Assembly: GCA_021831035.1 (NCBI GenBank)
Contig: JAKBNL010000001.1
Coordinates: 1-64,000 of the forward strand
Direction: 5' to 3'
Length of the DNA: 64,000 nt
DNA from: Actinomycetes bacterium
GTDB taxonomy: Bacteria; Actinomycetota; Acidimicrobiia; Acidimicrobiales; RAAP-2
The notes beneath the pieces are model-generated. The model was not told the origin of the DNA and searched no databases. It was given only the letters and a program-made list of their open reading frames with translations. Shown piece after piece: positions 9,793 to 18,592 of this stretch (within the stretch, counting starts at the first letter, position 1; the number at the start of each line of letters is the position of its first letter). A program made the translations under genes and the position numbers.

Positions 9793-10239
9793 CTACTTGG
9801 CGACGACCTCCAGGGAGATCGTGGCGGTCACGCCGTCGAACAGGTGCGCCTCGACCGTGGCCGAGCCGACCTCCTTCAGGTGCTCGCCCATGCGGATCTG
9901 GTGGCGGTCGAGGGTCACCCCGGTCGCCCGGCGCAGCGCGTCGGCGACGTCGCCCTCGGTCACCGACCCGAAGAGCCGGCCGTTCTGGGCGGCCCGGGCC
10001 TCGAGGGTCAGGGTGGTCGCCTCGATCGCGGCCTTCTGGGTCAGGGCCGCGTCGCGGCTCTTCGCGTCGAGCAGGTCGCGGGCCTTGCGCATGGCCGTGG
10101 CCTGGGCCTCGGTCGCGTCGCTCGCCACGAGGGCCGCCCCCGAGGGGAGCAGGAAGTTCCGGGCGTAGCCGGGTCGCACGGCGACGATGTCACCACGACG
10201 GCCCAGGCCGGCCACGTCGGTGCGCAGCAGTACCCTCAT
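9793..10239 (-). CDS. rplI: 50S ribosomal protein L9
   Basis: L9 binds 23S rRNA at the base of the L1 stalk. The 148 residues match the bacterial length, with the signature [20 protein letters not shown] at the N terminus, a central helix, and a C-terminal rRNA-binding domain. The ATG overlaps the rpsR stop (ATGA). It is last in the rpsF-ssb-rpsR-rplI operon. Confidence 0.96.
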   Translation of the reverse strand: MRVLLRTDVAGLGRRGDIVAVRPGYARNFLLPSGAALVASDATEAQATAMRKARDLLDAKSRDAALTQKAAIEATTLTLEARAAQNGRLFGSVTEGDVADALRRATGVTLDRHQIRMGEHLKEVGSATVEAHLFDGVTATISLEVVAK

Positions 10240-10673
10240 CGCTCACCCCCGTCGCCCGCCGACTCGAAGACCTCCTCGGCCACCGAGGCGTCCTCGAGGA
10301 GCTCGGCCGGGGGCGTCGACGCGGACTCGACCGCCTCGGCGGACTCGCCGCGCGGCGGCCGGCCGCCCCGACCGCCGCCACCGCGGCCGCGCCGCTCGGT
10401 CACGGTGCGCTGGGTGTAGGGCAGCAGGGCGAGCTCGCGGGCGGTCTTGATCGCCTCGGAGACGTCGCGCTGGTGCTGCTGGCAGTTGCCCGAGACCTTG
10501 CGGCCGCGGATCTTGCCGCGATCCGAGATGTACTTGCGCAGCTGGGCCAGGTCCTTGTAGTCGACGCGGTCGACGCCGTGCTGGCAGAAGGCGCAGGGCT
10601 TCTTCTTCACCCCGCGGCGCGTGTCCACCTTGGGCGCGCGCTTGGGGGGCTTGGGGTTGTTGATCCGGGGCAT
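10236..10673 (-). CDS. rpsR: 30S ribosomal protein S18, with long C-terminal extension
   Basis: S18 partners S6 on the 30S platform. The conserved part covers about residues 20-90 ([36 protein letters not shown]). Cys27/Cys30 together with the C-x-x-H of GNCQQHQ suggest the zinc-binding form. The protein is 145 residues, against 75-90 usually. The added tail has an Arg/Gly-rich segment ([15 protein letters not shown]) and then an acidic end. Its ATG overlaps the ssb stop (TAATG). Confidence 0.93.
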   Translation of the reverse strand: MPRINNPKPPKRAPKVDTRRGVKKKPCAFCQHGVDRVDYKDLAQLRKYISDRGKIRGRKVSGNCQQHQRDVSEAIKTARELALLPYTQRTVTERRGRGGGGRGGRPPRGESAEAVESASTPPAELLEDASVAEEVFESAGDGGER

Positions 10674-11122
10674 TAGAAGGGCTCCTCGTCGAAGTTGTAG
10701 GTCGTGGGCTCGTTGGGCCGCGGGGTGGGGCGCTCCGGCGCCGCGTAGCCGCCACCCTCGCCGCGCGGGATCTTGGTCACGACGGCGGTGGCGAAGCGCA
10801 GCGAGGGGGCGATCTCGTCGGCGTTGATCTCGACGATCGAGCGCTTCTCGCCGTTCTCGGTCTCCCAGCTGCGCTGCTCGAGCCGTCCGGTGACGATGAC
10901 CCGGGTGCCCTTGGTCAGCGAGTTGGCCGCGTTCTCGGCCATCGCGCCGTAGCCGGCGACCTCGAAGTAGGAGACGCGCTCCTCCCACTCTTGGGTCTGG
11001 CGATTCTGCCAGCGGCGGTTCACCGCTACCGACAGGCGCACCGCCGCCTGGCCGCTGTTGAGGAACTTCAGTTCGGGGTCCCGGGTGATGTTGCCCACCA
11101 CGGTGATCGAGTTGTCGGGCAT
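10673..11122 (-). CDS. ssb: Single-stranded DNA-binding protein
   Basis: This SSB has 149 residues: an OB fold with [17 protein letters not shown] and the SYFEVAGYG region, a short Gly/Pro linker, and the acidic protein-interaction tip DEEPF in place of the canonical DDDIPF-like end. GGAGAGACC precedes the ATG. It lies between rpsF and rpsR, the standard bacterial arrangement. Confidence 0.95.
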   Translation of the reverse strand: MPDNSITVVGNITRDPELKFLNSGQAAVRLSVAVNRRWQNRQTQEWEERVSYFEVAGYGAMAENAANSLTKGTRVIVTGRLEQRSWETENGEKRSIVEINADEIAPSLRFATAVVTKIPRGEGGGYAAPERPTPRPNEPTTYNFDEEPF

Positions 11123-11146
11123 GGTCTCTCCTTGGCTGCGCCGACC

Positions 11147-11470
11147 CTAGGCCTCGGCCGCGACGCGGGCCGGGGCGCGGTCGTGCCGGCGCAGGATCTT
11201 GAAGCGCAGGACCTCGTCCGACAGGGTCAGGATCCGGTCCAGCTCGTCGACGGTCGACGACTCCCCCGCGAACTCGACCACCACGTAGTAGCCCTCTTTG
11301 CGCTTTTTGATCTCGTAGGCCAGGGGACGCCTCCCCCAACGGTCGATGGCGCCGGGGCTGCCGCCGTGGCTGCGGATCGTCTCTAAGGCGCGGTCGAGCG
11401 CCTGCTGGATCGACTGGGCGTCGACGGCCGTGTCGAACACGATCATCGTCTCGTAGGGCCGTAGGGCCAT
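11147..11470 (-). CDS. rpsF: 30S ribosomal protein S6
   Basis: S6 has 107 residues. It opens [17 protein letters not shown] and contains [22 protein letters not shown]. It is first in the rpsF-ssb-rpsR-rplI operon, under a promoter with TAGACT about 90 bases upstream. GGGAAAGGAACAG upstream of the ATG is the likely ribosome-binding region. Confidence 0.95.
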   Translation of the reverse strand: MALRPYETMIVFDTAVDAQSIQQALDRALETIRSHGGSPGAIDRWGRRPLAYEIKKRKEGYYVVVEFAGESSTVDELDRILTLSDEVLRFKILRRHDRAPARVAAEA

Positions 11471-11559
11471 ATGGCTGTTCCTTTCCCTCTGGACCGGCTC
11501 GCCGGGCCCCGCGGAACCGGGGCAGGGGTCTCACTTGTGCTCGCCGAGGCGAGAGGACG

Positions 11560-11565
11560 AGTCTA
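11560..11565 (-). promoter_or_regulatory. -10 element (TAGACT) of the rpsF operon
   Basis: TAGACT on the minus strand directly follows the panB hairpin and leaves a leader of about 80 bases before rpsF. No clear -35 was seen. The leader could carry S6/S18 autoregulation, but no recognisable structure was confirmed. Confidence 0.4.
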
Positions 11566-11568
11566 GCA

Positions 11569-11585
11569 AGGGCCCGACGGGCCCT
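11569..11585 (-). terminator. Hairpin after panB
   Basis: A 7-bp perfect stem (AGGGCCC/GGGCCCT) with loop GAC lies 18 bases after the panB stop, ahead of the rpsF promoter. It lacks a T-run. Confidence 0.45.
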
Positions 11586-11602
11586 CGGGGGCGTGGCCGC
11601 GC

Positions 11603-12421
11603 CTAGCGCAGCTCCTCGGGGGTCTCGTAGACCTCCTCGGGGCCGGGGAAGGTCCCGGCCCGCACGTCGGCGGCGTAGCGGGCGATCGCCTCGGTGATGA
11701 GGGACCCCGCGTCGGCGTAGCGGCGCACGAACTTCGCCGAGCGACCCCGGGCGAGCCCGAGCAGGTCGTGGAAGACCAGGACCTGACCGTCGGTGTCGGG
11801 GCCGGCCCCTATCCCGATCGTGGGGATATCGAGATCCTCGGTGACCCGCGTCCCGACCAGGCTCGGGACGCCCTCGACGACGACCGCGTAGACGCCCTCG
11901 TCCTGGAGGACCTTCGCGTCGAGGCTGAGCTGTTCGGCCGCCTCGCGGGTCTTCGCCTGGACCTTGAAGCCGCCGAAGGCCATGACGCTCTGGGGGGTCA
12001 GGCCCAGGTGGCCCATCACCGGGATCTCGGCGTCGAGGATGGCCCGCACGACCTCGCGCCGGACCCGCCCGCCCTCGAGCTTCACCGAGTCCGCCCCGGC
12101 GCGGATGAGACGTCCCGCGTTCGTCACCGCCTCGTGGGCTCCGGTGTGGTAGCTGAGCCACGGCAGGTCGGCGACCACGTGGGCCTCGGGCGAGGCGGCG
12201 GCCACGGCGGCCACGTGGTGGCACATCGCCTCCATCGTGACGTGCAGCGTGTCGTCGTGGCCCAGGACGACGTTGGCCAGCGAGTCGCCCACCAGGATGA
12301 TGTCGACCCCGGCCGCCGAGGCCAGGCGGGCCCCGGGCTCGTCGTAGGCGGTCACCATGACCAGGGGCTCGCCGCCCCGTCGGCGCTTGCGGGCCCGGAT
12401 GGCCGGCGCGCTGAGCCTCAC
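11603..12421 (-). CDS. panB: 3-methyl-2-oxobutanoate hydroxymethyltransferase
   Basis: PanB adds a hydroxymethyl group from 5,10-methylene-THF to 2-oxoisovalerate, the first step of pantothenate and CoA synthesis. The 272 residues show the motifs [33 protein letters not shown] and [15 protein letters not shown]. Mg-binding residues lie in VGDS and LEGG. The GTG start overlaps the stop of the DUF5318 gene (GTGA), so it is translationally coupled. The usual neighbours panC and panD are absent. Confidence 0.95.
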   Translation of the reverse strand: MRLSAPAIRARKRRRGGEPLVMVTAYDEPGARLASAAGVDIILVGDSLANVVLGHDDTLHVTMEAMCHHVAAVAAASPEAHVVADLPWLSYHTGAHEAVTNAGRLIRAGADSVKLEGGRVRREVVRAILDAEIPVMGHLGLTPQSVMAFGGFKVQAKTREAAEQLSLDAKVLQDEGVYAVVVEGVPSLVGTRVTEDLDIPTIGIGAGPDTDGQVLVFHDLLGLARGRSAKFVRRYADAGSLITEAIARYAADVRAGTFPGPEEVYETPEELR

Positions 12422-12843
12422 CGCCCGGCCTTCGAGGCGATCGGCGCCCCCCGACGCACGGCGCGTGCCCCGGCGTGCCACTTGCGCGCCAGGTGGTGGA
12501 ACGCACAGGCCACGCAGACCTCGACCGCGTAGCACGTGACCGGCTCAGCGCGGCGCTCGAGCTTGGCCAGCTCGGCCCGGGTCGTCGGGCACGTGCCACC
12601 GGCGGGCAGGCGCGCGCCAAAGACGTAGGTCACCTCGACCAGCTCGGCGTCGCCGCAGACCGGGCACCGCTCGCCCGAGCGTCGGCCCACGTTGCGCGCC
12701 GCGCGCACCAGCTCGGGGTGGGCGTCGCAGACGTCCTCGACCCCGATCTGGCCGGCCGCGAGCCGGGCGAGGAGCGTCCGGCGAACCAGACCGAACTCGA
12801 CCACGGCCCCGACGTTCGAGGTGGCAGCCAAGCGCTGATCCAT
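12418..12843 (-). CDS. DUF5318 family protein
   Basis: This is an actinobacterial protein family of unknown function. The 141 residues carry two zinc-finger-like pairs: CPVCGDAEL and the later VCVACAFHH, the latter ending in two histidines. The family signature is also visible in [18 protein letters not shown] and VTYVFGARL. It has an N-terminal helix pair resembling [12 protein letters not shown]. The ATG at 12843 lies eight bases after TAGTGT, with no ribosome binding site. It is cotranscribed with panB. Confidence 0.8.
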   Translation of the reverse strand: MDQRLAATSNVGAVVEFGLVRRTLLARLAAGQIGVEDVCDAHPELVRAARNVGRRSGERCPVCGDAELVEVTYVFGARLPAGGTCPTTRAELAKLERRAEPVTCYAVEVCVACAFHHLARKWHAGARAVRRGAPIASKAGR

Positions 12844-12851
12844 TAGCGGTG

Positions 12852-12857
12852 ACACTA
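12852..12857 (-). promoter_or_regulatory. -10 element (TAGTGT) for DUF5318-panB
   Basis: TAGTGT on the minus strand, then eight bases and the ATG. This suggests a very short or absent leader. Confidence 0.4.
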
Positions 12858-12916
12858 CCCCCGGGGGTGCGACGGACGGCTCCGGGCCGTCCTCGGGGCG
12901 ACACGAAAAGGTCACG

Positions 12917-12939
12917 TCGATATATCGAAGTGATATGAT
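12917..12939 (+). promoter_or_regulatory. Palindromic operator overlapping the padR-ino1 promoter
   Basis: TCGATATATCGA (12917-12928) is a perfect 12-bp palindrome. ATATC-N5-GATAT (12922-12936) is a second inverted repeat overlapping it. The -10 TATGAT (12934-12939) overlaps the right arm. The region is strikingly AT-rich for this genome. A PadR regulator encoded next to it could bind here and repress its own operon. That is inference from position and symmetry. Confidence 0.55.
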
Positions 12940-12947
12940 GAAACGTG

Positions 12948-13559
12948 ATGTTGGACGTCGCCATCCTCGGCCTTCTGATGGACCGCGATCACCACGGCTA
13001 CGAGATCCGCTCCCAGCTGCGCGAGCGCCTCGGGGACTCCGAGAGCGTGTCGTTCGGCTCGATCTACCCGGCCCTGGCCCGACTCGAGCGCCACGGCCTG
13101 GTCGAGGCGGTCGCCCCGGCCGCGCCCCGCTCGCCGGCGATCTCCACCGGGTCGCTCGCCGGCGAGCGCGCGTCGCTGCGCACGCTGCGCACCTCGGCCG
13201 GCCTCGGCCGGCGCAGCCGCAAGGTGTACCGCATCACCGAGCGGGGCCGCCAGGAGTTCCACGCGCTGCTCGCCGACCCCACCACCGTCGACGACGGTCG
13301 GACGTTCTCCCTGCGCGTGGCCCTCGCCCGCTACCTCACGCCGGCCCTGCGCGTGCGCCTCCTCGAACGGCGACGCCAGGACCTGCTCGAGCGCCTGGCC
13401 GAGGTGCGCCAGGGCGCCGACAACCCCGACCTCGACGCCTACGCGCGCTCGGTGATGAGCCACGCCGCCCACAGCGTCGAGTTGGACCTCGAGTGGATCG
13501 ACGACCTGTTGTCCATCGAGCGCAGTGACTCAGAGACGTTCGCCCAAGAGGCGAAGTAG
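12948..13559 (+). CDS. PadR family transcriptional regulator
   Basis: This winged-helix repressor has about 203 residues. Residues 1-95 form the PadR domain (LDVAILGLLMDRDHHGYEIRSQL, SFGSIYPALARLERHGLVE, RKVYRITERGRQEF). The C-terminal half is a helical dimerisation domain. An insertion rich in Ala/Pro/Ser separates the winged-helix strands. The ATG at 12948 was chosen; a GTG one codon earlier is equally possible. ino1 follows 12 bases later. Rv0047c-ino1 of M. tuberculosis has the same pairing, so it probably controls inositol synthesis. Confidence 0.88.
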   Translation: MLDVAILGLLMDRDHHGYEIRSQLRERLGDSESVSFGSIYPALARLERHGLVEAVAPAAPRSPAISTGSLAGERASLRTLRTSAGLGRRSRKVYRITERGRQEFHALLADPTTVDDGRTFSLRVALARYLTPALRVRLLERRRQDLLERLAEVRQGADNPDLDAYARSVMSHAAHSVELDLEWIDDLLSIERSDSETFAQEAK

Positions 13560-13571
13560 GAAAGGAGAGCC

Positions 13572-14669
13572 ATGGGCAAGATCCGCGTGGCCATCGCGGG
13601 CGTAGGCAACTGCGCCAGTTCGCTCGTCCAGGGCGTGACGTACTACAAGGACGCCAAGCCCGGCGACCACGTGCCCGGACTCATGCACGTCGAGTTGGGT
13701 GGCTACCACGTCGCGGACCTGGAGTTCGTCGCCGCCTTCGACGTCGACGCCACCAAGGTCGGCAACGACCTGGGCAAGGCGATCGACGCCGGCCAGAACA
13801 ACACCCTCAAGTTCGCTGACGTGCCCTCGCTCGGGGTGACGGTCCTGCGCGGACCGACCCTCGACGGGCTCAACAAGTACTACCGCGCCGCCATCGAGGA
13901 GTCCCCGGCCGAGGCCGTCGACGTGACCCAGGCGCTGCGCGACGCGCGCGCCGACGTGCTCGTCTCCTACCTCCCGGTCGGCTCGGAGGAGGCCCAGCGC
14001 TTCTACGCCCAGGCCGCGCTCGACGCCGGCGTGGCCTTCGTCAACGCGATCCCGGTGTTCATCGCCTCGGACCCGGTCTGGGCGAAGAGGTTCGCCGACG
14101 CCGGTGTGCCGATCGTGGGCGACGACATCAAGAGCCAGGTCGGCGCGACCATCGTCCACCGCGTCCTCAGTCGACTGTTCGAGGACCGCGGCCTCACGCT
14201 CGACCGCACCTACCAGCTCAACGTCGGCGGGAACATGGACTTCAAGAACATGCTCGACCGCGAGCGCCTCGAGTCGAAGAAGGTCTCCAAGACCCAGGCG
14301 GTCACCAGCCAGCTCGAGCTCAACGACATCGAGGCCGACAACGTGCACATCGGCCCGAGTGACCACGTGCCGTGGCTCCTGGATCGCAAGTGGGCCTACA
14401 TCCGCCTCGAGGGCCGCAACTTCGGCGACGCCCCCCTCAACATCGAGCTCAAGCTCGAGGTCTGGGACTCGCCCAACTCGGCCGGGGTGATCATCGACGC
14501 GGTGCGCTGCGCCAAGATCGCCCTCGACCGCGGCATCGGCGGGCCCCTCATCGGCCCGTCCGCGTACTTCATGAAGTCCCCGCCGGTCCAGTTCCACGAC
14601 GACGTGGCCCACGACATGATCGAGGCCTTCGCCGCGGGCACGCTCGAGAACGAGGCCTGGCCGGCCTAG
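13572..14669 (+). CDS. ino1: Inositol-3-phosphate synthase
   Basis: This enzyme makes L-myo-inositol 1-phosphate from glucose 6-phosphate with bound NAD, feeding phosphatidylinositol and mycothiol-type products. The 365 residues match the actinobacterial short form: [14 protein letters not shown] at the NAD site, [30 protein letters not shown] and [10 protein letters not shown] with active-site lysines. GGAAAGGAGAG precedes the ATG. It is cotranscribed with padR. Confidence 0.95.
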   Translation: MGKIRVAIAGVGNCASSLVQGVTYYKDAKPGDHVPGLMHVELGGYHVADLEFVAAFDVDATKVGNDLGKAIDAGQNNTLKFADVPSLGVTVLRGPTLDGLNKYYRAAIEESPAEAVDVTQALRDARADVLVSYLPVGSEEAQRFYAQAALDAGVAFVNAIPVFIASDPVWAKRFADAGVPIVGDDIKSQVGATIVHRVLSRLFEDRGLTLDRTYQLNVGGNMDFKNMLDRERLESKKVSKTQAVTSQLELNDIEADNVHIGPSDHVPWLLDRKWAYIRLEGRNFGDAPLNIELKLEVWDSPNSAGVIIDAVRCAKIALDRGIGGPLIGPSAYFMKSPPVQFHDDVAHDMIEAFAAGTLENEAWPA

Positions 14670-14722
14670 CCGGTGGCGTGGCGCCGTCTCGGGCGGTGCG
14701 CGCGGCGCCCGGCGGGGCCCGC

Positions 14723-14728
14723 CACACT
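14723..14728 (+). promoter_or_regulatory. Possible -10 element (CACACT) of a leaderless gene
   Basis: CACACT, six G residues, then the ATG at 14735. It fits the leaderless spacing seen elsewhere, with C for T at the first position. The G-run could also act as a weak ribosome binding site. Confidence 0.3.
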
Positions 14729-14734
14729 GGGGGG

Positions 14735-15157
14735 ATGACCGTCGCCCGACCCGTGCGCTCCGAGGTGGGCACGCGCGAGTGGTTCCGCCGACGCGGGCCC
14801 TCCTGGGTCCTCCAGGGCGCCTCGGCCGTCGCCGCGGCGGTGGGCCTGGTCGGGGGTGCCCACCGGTGGGCCGGCGTCGCCTGCTGGGTCCTGCTCGTCC
14901 TGGAGGGGGGGCTCCTGCTCGCGACGGCGACCACCTTGTGGCGGTTGCGCCGGGTGCTCGCCGAGCGCCTGGCGAGCGGGGCCACGGCACCGGCGCCCCC
15001 CCAGCGACGCGCCGTACGCCTCGAGGGGCTCGTAGTGGGGGTGGCGGCGGTCGCCGTCGGCCTCGACGCGACCTACACCTACCACCCGGAGGCGGTGGGG
15101 CTCTCGGTGCTCTTCTTCGGGGTGCAGCTCCTCTACGACCGCCGGGCGCGCCGCTAG
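14735..15157 (+). CDS. Small membrane protein of unknown function
   Basis: This 140-residue protein has about three to four hydrophobic segments: residues 25-45, 48-66, one around GLVVGVAAVAVGLDATY, and one near GLSVLFFGVQLLY. Loops are basic. No family was recognised. The TAG stop lies in the palindrome CTAG that also provides the stop of the convergent nucleotidyltransferase. Confidence 0.65.
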   Translation: MTVARPVRSEVGTREWFRRRGPSWVLQGASAVAAAVGLVGGAHRWAGVACWVLLVLEGGLLLATATTLWRLRRVLAERLASGATAPAPPQRRAVRLEGLVVGVAAVAVGLDATYTYHPEAVGLSVLFFGVQLLYDRRARR

Positions 15158-16572
15158 CGCGACGCCCACCACGCGCGCAGGCGCGCCTCGGCCTCGGCCG
15201 GGTCGATCTCGCCCTCGTCGAGGCGGATCTCCATGAGGAAGTCGAGGGCCCGCCCCACGTCGGGGCCGGGCGCGATGCCGAGCACCTCCATCACGCGCAC
15301 CCCGTCGATCGCCGGTCGCAGGGCCGAGAGGTCCTCCTGGGCGCGCAGCTCGACGATCCGCTCCTCGAGCTCGTCCATCCGACGGGCGAGCTCGGCGGCC
15401 TTGCGGGCGTTGCGCGTGGTGCAGTCGCAGCGGGTCAGCTCGTTGAGGTCCTCGAGCAGGTCGCCCGCGTCGCGCACGTAGCGACGCACCGCCTTGTCGC
15501 TCCAGCCCAGCTTGTAGGTGTGAAAGCGCATGTGCAGCTCCACCAGTGCGCCGACCCGCTCGACGACGTCCTGGGGGTACTTGAGCGCGACGAGACGCCG
15601 GCGCGTCATCTTGGCCCCGACGACGTCGTGGAACCGGAAGGTCACCCCCTCGTCGGTGATGGACCGGGTGGCCGGCTTGCCGACGTCGTGGAAGAGCGCG
15701 GCGAGTCGCAGCACGAGCCGGGGCGAGGCCTTGTCGACCACCGCGTAGGTGTGGCGCAGCACGTCCTTGTGGCGGTGCACCGGGTCCTGCTCGAGCTCGA
15801 GGGCCGGTAGCTCGGGCACGAACCGCGAGGCGAGCCCGGTGCGCACGATGAAGTCGAGACCGACCGAGGGCCGCTCGGTCGCGAGCAGCAGGTCGAGCTC
15901 ACCGCGCACCCGCTCGGCCGAGACCTTGTCGATCTGCTCGGCCATCGCGTTCGCCGCGGCCTCGACCGCCGGGTCGATGGCGAAGTCGAAGCGCGCGGCG
16001 AAGCGCGCGGCCCGCAGCATGCGCAGGGGGTCGTCGCGAAAGAGCGTCTCGGGGTCGATGGGGGTGCGCACCACGCCGTCGGCGAGGTCCTGGAAGCCGC
16101 CGAAGTAGTCGAAGAGGGTCTGGACCCCGGTCGTTCCCTTGGCCAGCGCCACCACGTCGAGCGCCAGAGCGTTGATCGTGAAGTCGCGGCGCGACAGGTC
16201 GGTCTCGAGCGAGTCACCCCACTCGACGGCCGGCTTGCGGGAGTGGTCGACGTAGGACTCGGAGCGGAAGGTCGTCACCTCGCAGGCCACCCCGTTGCTG
16301 GCCAGGATGCCCCCCAGGGTGCCGAAGGCCCGGCCCTGCTCCCAGACCGACCGGCACAGGGGCCGCATGATCCGCTCGACGTCGTCGGGCCGGGCGTTGG
16401 TCGTGAAGTCGATCTCGCGCTCTCCCTCGCGCGTCGCGCCGAGCAGGGCGTCGCGCACCGAGCCCCCCACGGCGTAGAGGGAGAAGCCGGCCTCGTCGAA
16501 GGCGACCGCCAACGGTCGGGCGAGGTCGGCGAGCTCCGAGAGTCGGGTGTCGGCGTCAGCGAGTGAGATCAC
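15154..16572 (-). CDS. CCA tRNA nucleotidyltransferase / poly(A) polymerase family protein
   Basis: This class II nucleotidyltransferase has 472 residues. The head domain has GGSVRDALLG. A neck region with RRDFTINALA and RFAARFDF binds the template-free NTP site. A C-terminal HD phosphohydrolase domain has LFHDVGKPATR. Class II enzymes usually have DxD after the GG motif, but here it reads E-I-D, an uncommon replacement of the first metal ligand. The GTG start follows TAACCT by nine bases. The same gene (Rv3907c, pcnA) stands near Rv3909-murJ in mycobacteria. Confidence 0.9.
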   Translation of the reverse strand: MISLADADTRLSELADLARPLAVAFDEAGFSLYAVGGSVRDALLGATREGEREIDFTTNARPDDVERIMRPLCRSVWEQGRAFGTLGGILASNGVACEVTTFRSESYVDHSRKPAVEWGDSLETDLSRRDFTINALALDVVALAKGTTGVQTLFDYFGGFQDLADGVVRTPIDPETLFRDDPLRMLRAARFAARFDFAIDPAVEAAANAMAEQIDKVSAERVRGELDLLLATERPSVGLDFIVRTGLASRFVPELPALELEQDPVHRHKDVLRHTYAVVDKASPRLVLRLAALFHDVGKPATRSITDEGVTFRFHDVVGAKMTRRRLVALKYPQDVVERVGALVELHMRFHTYKLGWSDKAVRRYVRDAGDLLEDLNELTRCDCTTRNARKAAELARRMDELEERIVELRAQEDLSALRPAIDGVRVMEVLGIAPGPDVGRALDFLMEIRLDEGEIDPAEAEARLRAWWASR

Positions 16573-16581
16573 GGTCTAGCG

Positions 16582-16622
16582 AGGTTACGACGCCGGGCGC
16601 GACGCACCCGCGACGGTAGCCT
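16582..16622. promoter_or_regulatory. Divergent -10 elements between the nucleotidyltransferase and DUF6049 genes
   Basis: On the minus strand TAACCT (16582-16587) stands nine bases before the GTG at 16572. On the plus strand TAGCCT (16617-16622) stands eight bases before the ATG at 16631. The whole intergenic space is 58 bases, so both transcripts must have minimal leaders. Confidence 0.45.
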
Positions 16623-16630
16623 GGTTGGGC

Positions 16631-18592
16631 ATGGCCCACCGACCTCGGACCTGGTGGCGGGCGATCGCCGGGGCCGTCGTGGTGGCCCTCGGCGCGCCCC
16701 TCGGCCACGGGGTGATAGCCGGGGCGGCGCCGTCCCCGACGCCCGCCCTGGTCCACCAGCAAGAGGTCGTCACCCTGGGCGCCTCGGGCGCGGCGAGCCT
16801 CGCGATCACCGTGAGCGCGGACCCCTCGGCGTCCCTGCGGGTGACCCTGTTCCCGCCCCTCATCACCCGCGGGGCCCTCGAGGGCGTGGTCGCCGGCCAC
16901 TCCCCCGGCGTCGCCGCGGTCGCCTCGACGCCGGCGATCCCCTTGCGCTGCTCGCGTCACGGTGCGGCCTCCGTCGCCGTCACCCTCACGACGACCCGCC
17001 GCGCGGCGGCGCCGACCTGCGACGGCGCCCGACCGCGCCTACGCCTGACGTGCGCCCCGGGACACTGCGACGGGGTCTACCCCCTGCGCCTCGTCCTCGA
17101 CCAGGGGGTCACCCGCACCGTCTGGTGGTCGCTCGTCACCATCCGGGCCCGCAGTGCCGTGACCCCCCTGTCGGTCGCCCTGATCGAGACGCTCACGCGG
17201 GCCGACCTCGCCCACCCGCTGCGTACGGCCGACGCCCTGCGCGCGATCGCGCGCGCCGCGACCACCCCTCTCACGCTGGGGGCCGACTACGGCGCGCTCG
17301 GCCCGATCATCCTGGGCAAGGACCGCTCGGCCCCGGGGCCAACCGACGTCGCGGCCGCCCTCGACCGCGCCCTCGCGAGCGGGGAGCACCGCGCCGTCGA
17401 CGCCCCGCCGGCCGAGACCGACTTCGCGGGCCTGGCGGCCCACCACCTCACGACCCAGGTCCTCCAGCAGGTCAACCTGTCGTCGGACCTCCTGCGCACC
17501 CTGACCGGCCGCTACGTCGACGGACCGGTGCTGCTCTCGGGGCCAATCGCGCCCGGCGGGCTCGCGGCCCTCGCGCGCGCCGGTGAGACGCGGGTCGTCC
17601 TCGCCGAAGACGCCCTGGCCGCGGCGCCGTCGGCGACCCTCACCTGGGGCACGCCGTTCCGGGCCACCGGCGTGGCGGGGGCGCTCGCCCTCGCCACCGA
17701 CGGCCCCCTCTCGGCGCTGCTCGCCGGGGACGCCCGCTCGGCCGGCCTGCGCGCCGCCCTGATCCTCGGGACGCTCGACTTCTTGCACTACGAGGCCCCC
17801 AACGCGCCGGCCCCGCGGGCCGTCGTACTCGCCGGCGCGCTCTCGACGACCTCACCCGCCCTGATCGACGACCTGGTCACCGGGCTCAGCGACGACCCCT
17901 TCGTGCGCCCCACGACCCTGACCCCCCTCTTCGACCCCGGCCTGGTCGGCGCCGACGGCGCGCCCGCGACCCGCGCCCTGGCGCCCGTCGCGCCGTCGAC
18001 CTGGTCGGGCCACAACGTCGCCTCGCTGCTCACGGTCATCGGCGAGGTCAACTCCTTCGCCCAGGCGGTGCGTAGCGGTCCGGTGGCGACCGCCCTCAGG
18101 GTCGCGGTCGCCGGCGCCGAGCAGGTCGGTCCCCCCGGCCGGCGCCAGGGCGCGATCGCGCGAGCCCAGGCCGCGCTCGACGCCCAACTGGGGCTGGTCA
18201 CGGTCGACGCCAGCACCATCACCCTCGCCGGACCGGGCACCACGCTGCCGGTGACCATCCACTCGAGCGCCGGCTACGACCTCGCCGCGGTGGTGCACGT
18301 CTCGGCCGAGGGCCTGACCTTCCCCAAGGGGACGGCCGTCGCGGTGAACCTCAACGCCCCCACCGTCTCGGTCGACGTGCCGACGGCGCGGGCCACGGCC
18401 AGCTCGGTGACCCTGGAGGTCGCCCTCACCACGCCCAACGGGCAGCTCGAGCTCGCCCGCAGCGCCGTCCAGGTGCGCATCGCCGGGACCTCTATCGTCG
18501 GCTACCTGCTCACCGCCCTCTCCCTGCTGGTGCTGGCGTGGTGGTGGTGGCGCACCACCCGTCGGCGCACCGTCGGCCGTCACGCCCGATGA
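16631..18592 (+). CDS. DUF6049 family envelope protein
   Basis: This 653-residue protein has a signal peptide or anchor (TWWRAIAGAVVVALGAPL), a long extracytoplasmic region rich in Ala/Thr/Val, and one C-terminal membrane helix (YLLTALSLLVLAWWWWR) with a basic cytoplasmic tail. It matches the actinobacterial family found next to murJ (Rv3909 in M. tuberculosis), whose role in the cell envelope is unknown. The ATG at 16631 is preferred to a TTG two codons earlier. Its stop overlaps the murJ start (ATGA). Confidence 0.82.
   Translation: MAHRPRTWWRAIAGAVVVALGAPLGHGVIAGAAPSPTPALVHQQEVVTLGASGAASLAITVSADPSASLRVTLFPPLITRGALEGVVAGHSPGVAAVASTPAIPLRCSRHGAASVAVTLTTTRRAAAPTCDGARPRLRLTCAPGHCDGVYPLRLVLDQGVTRTVWWSLVTIRARSAVTPLSVALIETLTRADLAHPLRTADALRAIARAATTPLTLGADYGALGPIILGKDRSAPGPTDVAAALDRALASGEHRAVDAPPAETDFAGLAAHHLTTQVLQQVNLSSDLLRTLTGRYVDGPVLLSGPIAPGGLAALARAGETRVVLAEDALAAAPSATLTWGTPFRATGVAGALALATDGPLSALLAGDARSAGLRAALILGTLDFLHYEAPNAPAPRAVVLAGALSTTSPALIDDLVTGLSDDPFVRPTTLTPLFDPGLVGADGAPATRALAPVAPSTWSGHNVASLLTVIGEVNSFAQAVRSGPVATALRVAVAGAEQVGPPGRRQGAIARAQAALDAQLGLVTVDASTITLAGPGTTLPVTIHSSAGYDLAAVVHVSAEGLTFPKGTAVAVNLNAPTVSVDVPTARATASSVTLEVALTTPNGQLELARSAVQVRIAGTSIVGYLLTALSLLVLAWWWWRTTRRRTVGRHAR

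Noticed and set aside
10236..12620. Long minus-strand frame running from panB into rpsR
   Set aside because: Only the last 145 codons are real (S18). The rest is antisense or out-of-frame reading of ssb, rpsF and panB, which have clear homology in their own frames.
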